Positions 1-4,538 of a stretch of DNA of 8,371 bases are shown one piece after another; the first letter of the stretch is position 1; each line of letters starts with the position of its first letter. The position numbers and the translations under genes are program-made. The stretch comes from Bacillota bacterium (GTDB lineage Bacteria > Bacillota > Clostridia > Christensenellales > Pumilibacteraceae), in contig WQSV01000055.1 of NCBI GenBank assembly GCA_009787685.1, forward strand, positions 1 through 8,371. The letters are read 5' to 3'. The notes below the pieces were generated by a model. The model ran no database searches. It saw nothing but the letters and a program-made list of their open reading frames with translations, and was not told the origin of the DNA.

Positions 1-271
1 CAATTTTATATTTTTTGTTGATTAGTCGAGCGTCCTCAAGTGAGATTTGAATATCTTTGTTTTCAACAACATCAACAACATCCAAAAAAGCGGTGATTTT
101 GATTTGATTTCTTTCTGGCACTAGTTTTATTTTTATTGCTTTCGGAGTTCCAGTATGCCTTTTATAGGCAATAACTAGAGCCGTTTCTAGTGCTTCCATG
201 AAAATCTCTTTCTTGATTCTCTTCTCTCTTTCCAATGCTTCAAGTGCGGGAAAAAAGTCTTTGTTTATCAT
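1..271 (-). CDS. nusA: Transcription factor NusA, N-terminal part (cut by window edge)
   Basis: NusA binds RNA polymerase and modulates pausing, termination and antitermination. Only the first 90 codons lie in the window; the gene runs off the left edge. The visible peptide opens with MINKDFFPALEALEREKRI, followed by KKEIFMEALETALVIAYKRH, the typical start of the NusA N-terminal polymerase-binding domain (family pattern: FF.AL..LE.EK.I..E....ALE.AL..AYKR). The ATG at 271 is preceded by AGGAG (sense strand) with a 9-base gap, which fixes the start. The gene lies 121 bases downstream of rimP, the classic rimP-nusA pairing, and is probably cotranscribed with it from the promoter near 1084-1112. 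A heptad palindrome fills the spacer and ends only a few bases upstream of the SD site, so its hairpin could influence translation. The identification is firm; the rest of the protein cannot be judged. Confidence 0.93.
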   Translation of the reverse strand, partial: MINKDFFPALEALEREKRIKKEIFMEALETALVIAYKRHTGTPKAIKIKLVPERNQIKITAFLDVVDVVENKDIQISLEDARLINKKYKI

Positions 272-290
272 TATGATATACTCCTGTTAT

Positions 291-387
291 AATGCAGAAT
301 GCAAAATGCAAAATGCAGAATAGTTGTTATATTTTTTTAGATTATTTTTCACATTTATTTTGCATTCTGCATTCTACATTCTGCATT
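291..387. repeat. Heptad palindrome 1 (rimP|nusA spacer)
   Basis: The left arm (291-322) is four tandem heptads AATGCAR plus AATA. The right arm (356-387) is the reverse complement of four heptads AATGYAR plus AATA. The two 32-base arms can pair along their full length around a 33-base loop. In the sense (minus-strand) RNA, 31 of 32 positions pair, three of them as G-U, with a single A-C mismatch; in the opposite strand most of those differences would be true mismatches. The right arm ends 5 bases from the rimP stop and the left arm lies just before the nusA SD site. The shared core AAT-AGT-TGTT is at 319-328. No insertion-sequence gene is present. It could be a MITE-like element or an intercistronic RNA hairpin. 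Confidence 0.9.
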
Positions 388-392
388 AAATA

Positions 393-857
393 TTATGTTA
401 TTTGATCAAATTTGACGAGTGGTCGAACGAGAGCAATTCTTGTCATTTCAACAGTTGTTTTTTCGCCTTTTATTTCAAGAACAACTGCATGCTCTCTCTT
501 TTCAATCAAAACACCTTCAAGATATTTCTTGCCTTTTATTTGAGCATAGAGCTTCACTTCAACTTCGCGTCCATAGTTTCTTTCAAAGTCGCGTTGTTTT
601 TTGAAGGGTCTGTCTAGTCCCGGGCTTGAAACGTTGAGATAATACATTTCTTCAAAAGACGCTGTCAACTCTTCAATGACTGGATCAATCGCAAGATGAA
701 CTTTTTCACAATCATCCAATGATATGCCTGTTGGAATGTCAATATATACGCTCAAGTGCTTCTCTCCCCTCAACTTCTTGAACTCAACATCACATAATTC
801 ATAGCCAAGAGAGTCAATAACAGGCTTAATTTTTTCAGAAATCAAATCAATATTCAT
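393..857 (-). CDS. rimP: Ribosome maturation factor RimP
   Basis: RimP assists assembly of the 30S ribosomal subunit in the cytoplasm. The protein is 154 residues, normal for the family. It has the N-terminal alpha/beta domain (SLGYELCDVEFKK around residues 16-28, then the strand LSVYIDIP), the hallmark VSSPGLDRPF at 76-85, and a C-terminal small beta-barrel (REVEVKLYAQIKGKKYLEGVL to the end). The start was placed at the ATG at 857, not at the in-frame TTG at 899. The family pattern begins here, and AAGG (864-867) lies 6 bases upstream, whereas nothing suitable precedes 899. It is the first gene of a rimP-nusA operon. Its SD sits in the 5-nt bulge of a small predicted hairpin (858-886), so initiation may be sensitive to leader structure. 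Confidence 0.95.
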   Translation of the reverse strand: MNIDLISEKIKPVIDSLGYELCDVEFKKLRGEKHLSVYIDIPTGISLDDCEKVHLAIDPVIEELTASFEEMYYLNVSSPGLDRPFKKQRDFERNYGREVEVKLYAQIKGKKYLEGVLIEKREHAVVLEIKGEKTTVEMTRIALVRPLVKFDQIT

Positions 858-891
858 GTTGTGCCTTCGACTCTTTTGTCGACAACTCCTT
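858..891 (-). promoter_or_regulatory. Hairpin holding the rimP SD, with an orphan SD-like site upstream
   Basis: In the sense RNA, GTTGT (882-886) can pair with ACAAC (858-862), and CGAC (878-881) with GTCG (868-871), leaving a 6-base loop. The rimP SD AAGG (864-867) lies in the unpaired 5-base bulge, directly before the start codon. A stronger SD-like AAGGAG at 886-891 has no ATG or GTG at a usable distance; the only TTG touches it directly. It could be a ribosome standby site or chance. The structure is predicted by eye only. Confidence 0.4.
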
Positions 892-932
892 TGCGTCAAC
901 TAACGCTTTTATCACGATCGTCTTGTCTTGAA

Positions 933-1054
933 AACAACTTTCGTCATAGTTGTTGTTTTTGGTTTTCAAAACAAAAAACAACTGCAAAGAACATCTGAAA
1001 AATAAGAATTTCTTCTTTGCAGTAAAATTACCCAAGCCCTTTCGGCTTAGGTAA
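933..1054 (-). promoter_or_regulatory. Structured 5' leader of rimP-nusA: four adjacent hairpins
   Basis: Reading in the sense direction there are four stems. Stem I (1054-1044 with 1038-1028) has 11 pairs, one of them U-G, and a GAAAG loop. Stem II (1023-1013 with 991-981) has 11 perfect pairs and a 21-base loop. Stem III (982-968 with 966-952) has 14 of 15 positions complementary about a single central base, so the real loop must be a few bases wider. Stem IV (954-948 with 939-933) has 7 pairs. Stems III and IV share bases 952-954, and II and III share 981-982, so they compete at those points. No stem is followed by a good U-tract, so simple intrinsic termination is not evident. The region lies between a strong promoter and rimP, so it should be transcribed as leader RNA. 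I see no credible protein in it. Confidence 0.6.
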
Positions 1055-1083
1055 CTTCATTCAATCTCATTCTTAACGTTATC

Positions 1084-1112
1084 ATTATATCACACACTAA
1101 AAAATATCACAA
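1084..1112 (-). promoter_or_regulatory. Sigma-70/SigA-type promoter for rimP-nusA (extended -10)
   Basis: On the minus strand, TTGTGA (1107-1112, 4 of 6 to consensus) is separated by exactly 17 bases from a perfect TATAAT (1084-1089). TG one base upstream of the -10 makes it an extended -10. The predicted transcription start is near 1076-1078, giving a leader of about 220 bases before the rimP ATG. No other gene starts between here and rimP. Confidence 0.75.
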
Positions 1113-1158
1113 GCGTTTTTGGGGACAAAATCAAAAAAAATTTAGTCATTAAACTCTC

Positions 1159-1602
1159 TTAATATCCGTTGTAGTAGCCATTTGAAAACAGGAACACAAT
1201 TGCAAAAACGAATGATGTAAGCGCAATTGTAATCCCGACACTTCCAACAAGAATTGCAACATAAAACGATGTCTCCTTCTTCTCTTGCCCTTTGTTCCCT
1301 CTCACTCCAGTGACAACTCCAATAAGACAAATAAGGAAAGTAAGCAAAGCAACGAACATAAACACTCCAGCAAAACTTTGAAACGCAAATAAAAGTAGTG
1401 ACACTCCAGCCAAAATCACTCCGAAAATCGAAATACCCAGAGGTCTGGTTGCTATTTGGGCTGGTGGTTTTTTCTTTGAAATTTTTTGCCCAGACTGCTT
1501 TGCACGCACTTCATCAATCATCAAAGCACTACAGTAATTGCAAACCGTCGACTCCAACTCAAACGCTAGCTTTCGTCCACATTTTTCACACTTTTTTTCC
1601 AT
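1159..1602 (-). CDS. Zinc-ribbon three-helix membrane protein, function unknown
   Basis: This 147-residue protein is not recognised as a named family. It begins MEKKCEKCGRKL and has two CxxC pairs (Cys5/Cys8 and Cys21/Cys24), the layout of a small N-terminal zinc ribbon. A basic linker follows (about 30-52, with KKKPP), then three hydrophobic segments at roughly 55-75, 78-99 and 112-140, separated by a charged loop (RGNKGQEKKE), and a short Tyr/Gly-rich tail. It is probably a cytoplasmic-membrane protein with the ribbon in the cytoplasm. The ATG at 1602 is chosen because the ribbon starts there; the upstream in-frame extension is low-complexity repeat sequence and overlaps the predicted promoter. 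There is no SD, and the -10 box ends only 7 bases before the ATG, so the mRNA may be leaderless. It appears to be a single-gene unit between the Spo0A-like gene and rimP. Confidence 0.75.
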   Translation of the reverse strand: MEKKCEKCGRKLAFELESTVCNYCSALMIDEVRAKQSGQKISKKKPPAQIATRPLGISIFGVILAGVSLLLFAFQSFAGVFMFVALLTFLICLIGVVTGVRGNKGQEKKETSFYVAILVGSVGITIALTSFVFAIVFLFSNGYYNGY

Positions 1603-1609
1603 TGAAAAA

Positions 1610-1638
1610 ATAATGCCACAAAAAATAAAATATGTCAA
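1610..1638 (-). promoter_or_regulatory. Promoter giving a leaderless or near-leaderless mRNA
   Basis: On the minus strand, a perfect -35 TTGACA (1633-1638), a 17-base spacer and CATTAT (1610-1615, 4 of 6 to consensus) lie 7 bases before the ATG of the zinc-ribbon gene. The expected start site (1602-1604) is at or within two bases of the A of that ATG. The -35 box lies at the end of direct-repeat copy A. Confidence 0.6.
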
Positions 1639-1714
1639 GTATCTTTGATACTTTTGTGAAAAATTACTTTTACAAGAAATCCCCCGACAAGAGGGTCGAA
1701 GACCCATGTCAAGT
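1632..1714. repeat. 83-bp direct repeat, copy A
   Basis: This copy matches 1789-1871 base for base without gaps; I count about 8 differences in 83, with a period of 157. It contains two small inverted repeats: AAGTATC-TTT-GATACTT (1637-1653) and GGGTC-GAA-GACCC (1693-1705). In the minus direction its last bases supply the TTGACA box of the promoter at 1610-1638. No coding potential is seen. Confidence 0.9.
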
Positions 1715-1788
1715 ATTTTGAGTCAACGACAGAAATTTCTCATTAGTCAGCTTTTTGTGAAACATGACAGATTTCAACTCAAAAAGTA

Positions 1789-1871
1789 ATGTCAAGCATC
1801 TTTGATACTTTTGTGAGAAATTACTTTTACAAGAAATTCGTCAACAAAGGGGTCGAAGACCCATGTCAAGT
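1789..1871. repeat. 83-bp direct repeat, copy B
   Basis: This is the second copy of the 1632-1714 repeat. The GGGTC-GAA-GACCC hairpin is unchanged. The other hairpin has one substitution (AAGCATC), which leaves a G-U pair in the minus-strand RNA. The bases between the copies (1715-1788) look unrelated to the unit apart from short motifs such as GAGTCAA. No suitable -10 follows its TTGACA in the minus direction, unlike copy A. Confidence 0.9.
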
Positions 1872-1913
1872 CTTTTAAACACTCTGTGTCGGGTTTTAAT
1901 AATATTCGCCTCT

Positions 1914-1960
1914 CCGTCAAAAAGGTCGAAGACTCTTTTCAAATTTTTTGAGTCAAAAAC
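1914..1960. repeat. Partial, diverged third copy of the direct repeat
   Basis: 47 bases align without gaps to 1684-1730, the end of copy A plus its flank. They share GGTCGAAGAC and TTTTGAGTCAA, with roughly three quarters of positions identical. This extends the repeated unit beyond the 83 bp shared by copies A and B. It lies about 50 bases downstream of the Spo0A-like stop codon. Confidence 0.65.
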
Positions 1961-2008
1961 AATTTTTTTCATATTTGCAAAACCACGCTTTGCAAACATT
2001 ATCGCTGA

Positions 2009-2461
2009 CTAAAATCCATTGAAACTGATTACTCTTTCAAAGGTTGATGGAAAAATACTGCCCCATTTTTCTCTCATTCTTTTTTTAATCAAAAGATACA
2101 TCAACGAAATGAACTGGTTGCTGGTTATCATGTTGCCTTCGTCAACGAATTTTAGCTCGAAAATTTCTTCAAATTTTTTTAATCTTCCCATGTTGTAGAT
2201 ATGTTTAATTGCGTGTCTTATTGCTTTTTCAACTGCATTTTCACTCGTCGCTTTGTTGACTGCAATAATTTTGTAGACTTCTTTTATGCTCAGGCGATAG
2301 TCATATTTTAACATGATAAAAGTTGCTTCAACAATTGACTCAAAGCCTGTGAGATTTGGATACAATCCAAATTCCAGCAAAATATCTTTCATTTGTTCTT
2401 CTGCAAAAATCAAATGCTCGATATTGAAATTTAATGCGTATTTATCGTGTTGTTTGCTCAT
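2009..2461 (-). CDS. Stand-alone Spo0A C-terminal-like DNA-binding protein
   Basis: This 150-residue protein resembles the DNA-binding effector domain of the sporulation regulator Spo0A but has no receiver domain. It covers the family path from LLLEFGLYPNLTGFESIVEA (about 28-47) through SIKEVYKIIA to SENAVEKAIRHAIKHIYNMG (73-92). That last segment matches the Spo0A recognition-helix region (pattern RVERAIRHAIE). ITSNQFISLMYLLIKKR (112-128) corresponds to the conserved PTNSEFIA segment. A basic/aromatic tail of about 20 residues after 128 is unusual. No Asp-phosphorylation domain is present, so any control must be non-canonical. The ATG at 2461 has an excellent SD, AAGGAG, with a 7-base gap. 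The gene is separated from alaS by a terminator and has its own promoter candidate. It may regulate itself or its neighbour, but no target is proven. Fold assignment is by remembered motifs. Confidence 0.72.
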   Translation of the reverse strand: MSKQHDKYALNFNIEHLIFAEEQMKDILLEFGLYPNLTGFESIVEATFIMLKYDYRLSIKEVYKIIAVNKATSENAVEKAIRHAIKHIYNMGRLKKFEEIFELKFVDEGNMITSNQFISLMYLLIKKRMREKWGSIFPSTFERVISFNGF

Positions 2462-2492
2462 CTCCCTTCTCCTTTGCTTAACAAAGTTTTTA

Positions 2493-2527
2493 AGATTGAC
2501 TGTCTTAGCCTAACAGTTCTCCAATCT
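2493..2527 (-). promoter_or_regulatory. Leader hairpin before the Spo0A-like gene
   Basis: AGATTG (2493-2498) pairs with CAATCT (2522-2527) and ACTGT (2499-2503) with ACAGT (2513-2517), with a 4-base bulge on one side. It lies about 20 bases upstream of the SD. A second small stem, CTTTG/CAAAG (2472-2476/2482-2486), overlaps the edge of the SD. These are predicted by eye; the function is unknown. Confidence 0.35.
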
Positions 2528-2547
2528 ATTTTATTACCTTCAAACAA

Positions 2548-2579
2548 AAAATGCAAACATTTTTCTATGCTTGCATTTT
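2548..2579 (-). terminator. Intrinsic terminator of the fhs-glnS-alaS unit
   Basis: In the minus-strand RNA, AAAATGCAA (2571-2579) pairs with TTGCATTTT (2548-2556). A G-U pair and CAT/ATG extend the stem to about 13 pairs with a 6-base loop. The stem ends in a run of U, followed by UUGUUUG. It lies about 110 bases after the alaS stop. The stem is AU-rich, so its strength is uncertain. Confidence 0.6.
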
Positions 2580-2580
2580 G

Positions 2581-2615
2581 ATTATAAATCGTTAGAAATC
2601 GTTAGAAATCGTTAC
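2581..2615 (-). promoter_or_regulatory. Perfect -10 box preceded by three 10-bp iterons
   Basis: AAATCGTTAS (S = G or C) is repeated three times head to tail (2586-2595, 2596-2605, 2606-2615; the last ends in C). A perfect minus-strand TATAAT (2581-2586) follows directly, overlapping the first unit by one base. No -35 hexamer is seen at 15-19 bases; the iterons occupy that space. Ten-base spacing puts the units on one face of the helix, as expected for a binding site. The predicted start, near 2574, lies inside the terminator stem, so such transcripts would lack the hairpin. A weaker alternative is TTGCAT-17-TAAAAT with its -10 at 2528-2533. Confidence 0.5.
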
Positions 2616-2686
2616 ATTTACATAATTTTACAGTATATTTTTATTGATATTTTAAACTAGCAATTTGTATTCTGTGATTTGCTTAT

Positions 2687-4492
2687 TTATTCAAGAACTG
2701 CTTTGATTCTTCGAACTCCTGCTGATGAGGATTGTTCTTTTTGTATTTTGAATGTGCCAAGTTCAGAAGTGTTTTCAACGTGAGGCCCTCCGCAAAATTC
2801 TATTGAAAAGACTTCGCTGTTCTTGTCTTTTGCCTCCGGGTTTCCTCCGATGAAATAAACTAGAACTTTTTCATCATATTTAAACAATCCGATTGCGCCC
2901 GTTTTTTTCGCTTCATCGACTGTCATTTCTTTTTTTGTGATTGACAGTTTTTTCTTTATCTGCTCGTTGACTAGACCTTCGGTTTTTTTGATTTCATTTT
3001 CGGTCATTGGACGAGAAAAATTGAAATCAAATCTTAGTCTCTCGCTCGTTATGTTTGAGCCTTTTTGAGAAACAGTGTCGTCGTTTAGGACAATTTTTAG
3101 TGCCTTGTGAAGCAAGTGCGTTGCAGTGTGGAGTCGAGTCACAGCAACTCCGTCGTCTGCGAGTCCTCCTTTAAACTTTTGTTCTGCTCCTGCTTGCGAG
3201 AGCTTTTGATGGTCAGCAAATGCCGACTTGAACGCTTCTTCGTTGACAGTCAATCCTTTTTCTTTCGCAAGTTCTTGAGTCATTTCCAACGGGAAACCAT
3301 AGGTATCATAAAGCTTAAATGCGGATTTTCCACTGATGACATCGCCAACCAAATATGAGCAAAGCTTTTCAAATTCACTCAAGCCTTTAATCAAGGTTTT
3401 TTCAAATTTTTGAACTTCTTTTTCAATTTCACCGATTATTAAAGTTTCATTTTTTAGCTCAGAGTAGTCAGAATGATAGACTTCTAAAACAGTTTTTGCA
3501 ATAGCGGATATATTTGAAAAATCGATTCCGAGCTGTTTTGCAAATCTGATTGCACGACGAATTAGTCTGCGGAGAATATAGCCTTGATCAACATTTGATG
3601 GAGTGACTCCATCTCCTATCATGAAAACTGCTGTTCGAATGTGGTCAGAAATAATGCGTTTTGCTTTTTTTGTTTCAACTTCATCAAGCGAATTCTCACC
3701 AATAAAAGATGTGACAGCTTTCATGATTGGAACAAAAACGTCCGTTTCATAGACACTTGAAACACCTTGGATTATGCAAAGAGTTCTCTCCAGCCCCATG
3801 CCTGTGTCGACATTTTTTTGAGATAGTGGCTCAAATTTTCCTTCGCCAGTTTTGTTGTACTGCATGAAGACATCGTTCCAAATTTCGAGAAAATTTCCAC
3901 ACTCGCACGCCGGCGAACATTCATTTGAACAATTCTCTCCACGAACGATGAACATTTCTGTGTCTGGTCCACATGGTCCCGTGAGCCCCGGAGGCCCCCA
4001 CCAATTGTTCTTTTTGGGAAGATAGTAGATTTGTTCTTTTTTCAGTCCACATTCAATCCAATACTTCGCACTTTCTTCGTCCCTTGGAGAATCTTTGTCG
4101 CCCTCAAAAACCGAAACTGCAAGCATGCTTGGGTCAATACCAAGATATTTTTTGTTTGTCAAAAATTCGTGACTGAATTTTATTGCGTTTTCTTTGAAAT
4201 AATCCCCAAGACTCCATGAACCAAGCATTTCAAAAAATGTGCAATGACTGTCGTCTCCGACTTCGTCAATGTCACCTGTTCGAACGCATTTTTGAATGTT
4301 TGCAAGTCTTTTGCCAGACGGGTGCTTTTGTCCCATTAAATATGGGACAAGCGGGTGCATCCCAGCAGTCGTGAATAAGACCGTTGGATCGTTTTCTGGA
4401 ATAAGCGAAGCGCTTGATATTATTGCATGATTTTTTGAAGAAAAAAATTCACTCCAAAGTTTTCTTAGGTTTTTTGCTGTTAATGATTTCAT
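2687..4492 (-). CDS. alaS: Alanyl-tRNA synthetase, short form without C-Ala domain
   Basis: The enzyme charges tRNA-Ala with alanine. It has 601 residues against about 870 in most bacteria. The class II catalytic core is complete: the start through SASLIPENDPTVLFTTAGMHPLVPYL (27-52), motif 2 region 62-100 (KCVRTGDIDEVGDD, FFEMLGSWSLGDYF), and motif 3 GMGLERT (231-237). The tRNA-recognition helices include VDQGYILRRLIRRAIR (301-316). The editing site is present: HTATH (455-459) and CGGPH (567-571). About 100 residues of the usual beta-barrel before HTATH appear missing, and the protein stops right after GVRRIKAV, so there is no oligomerising C-Ala domain. A Cys cluster (188, 192, 196, 198) precedes EIWNDVFMQYNKT. 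The wording of these motifs resembles Patescibacterial enzymes. There is no SD at the ATG at 4492. It is the last gene of the presumed operon, 46 bases after the epimerase-like gene. Confidence 0.95.
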   Translation of the reverse strand: MKSLTAKNLRKLWSEFFSSKNHAIISSASLIPENDPTVLFTTAGMHPLVPYLMGQKHPSGKRLANIQKCVRTGDIDEVGDDSHCTFFEMLGSWSLGDYFKENAIKFSHEFLTNKKYLGIDPSMLAVSVFEGDKDSPRDEESAKYWIECGLKKEQIYYLPKKNNWWGPPGLTGPCGPDTEMFIVRGENCSNECSPACECGNFLEIWNDVFMQYNKTGEGKFEPLSQKNVDTGMGLERTLCIIQGVSSVYETDVFVPIMKAVTSFIGENSLDEVETKKAKRIISDHIRTAVFMIGDGVTPSNVDQGYILRRLIRRAIRFAKQLGIDFSNISAIAKTVLEVYHSDYSELKNETLIIGEIEKEVQKFEKTLIKGLSEFEKLCSYLVGDVISGKSAFKLYDTYGFPLEMTQELAKEKGLTVNEEAFKSAFADHQKLSQAGAEQKFKGGLADDGVAVTRLHTATHLLHKALKIVLNDDTVSQKGSNITSERLRFDFNFSRPMTENEIKKTEGLVNEQIKKKLSITKKEMTVDEAKKTGAIGLFKYDEKVLVYFIGGNPEAKDKNSEVFSIEFCGGPHVENTSELGTFKIQKEQSSSAGVRRIKAVLE

Positions 4493-4506
4493 TATATATA
4501 CACACT

Positions 4507-4533
4507 CAATTCACAATGCACAATGATTGTTAG
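4507..4533. repeat. Heptad element 2, single-armed (epimerase|alaS spacer)
   Basis: Three heptads, CAATTCA, CAATGCA and CAATGAT (4507-4527), lead into the shared core AAT-GAT-TGTT (4522-4531). No matching second arm is present in the short spacer before the epimerase-like stop codon at 4539, so this looks like a degenerate or half copy of the family seen at 291-387, 5356-5415 and 7065-7163. It lies 14 bases upstream of the alaS start, where an SD would be expected nearby but is absent. Confidence 0.6.
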
Positions 4534-4538
4534 TTTTT

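Larger units (their letters stand above)
1715..2008. other. Non-coding spacer between Spo0A-like and zinc-ribbon genes
   Basis: The full spacer is 1603-2008 (406 bases). Apart from the direct repeats and the promoter listed separately, it holds an inverted TTTGCAAA pair (1974-1981/1989-1996) just after the Spo0A-like stop codon, without a U-tract. I see no gene on either strand. The repeats make a small RNA or protein-binding region possible. Confidence 0.6.

Noticed and set aside
858..899. N-terminal extension of RimP from the TTG at 899
   Set aside because: The RimP family pattern begins at the ATG at 857, which has AAGG 6 bases upstream; the extension is Arg-rich and has no SD.
847..1035. 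62-residue minus-strand frame with a TTG start, upstream of and overlapping the rimP start
   Set aside because: The start lacks a properly spaced SD, the frame runs through the leader hairpins, and the composition looks like translated low-complexity sequence. A leader peptide cannot be excluded but is not supported.
1133..1158. Possible terminator after the zinc-ribbon gene (T8 tract)
   Set aside because: There is a good U-run in the minus direction, but the only stem before it is about 4 A/T pairs, too weak to call.
1603..1707. N-terminal extension of the zinc-ribbon protein to 1707
   Set aside because: It would translate the direct repeat and the predicted promoter; the zinc ribbon starts cleanly at the ATG at 1602.
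1974..1996. Inverted TTTGCAAA pair after the Spo0A-like stop codon as a terminator
   Set aside because: An 8-bp stem is possible, but it is followed by AUAUGAAAAAAA rather than a U-tract in the sense RNA; each half is also self-complementary.
2586..2615. CRISPR-like array
   Set aside because: Three contiguous 10-bp units with no spacers do not form a CRISPR; iterons or a binding site fit better.
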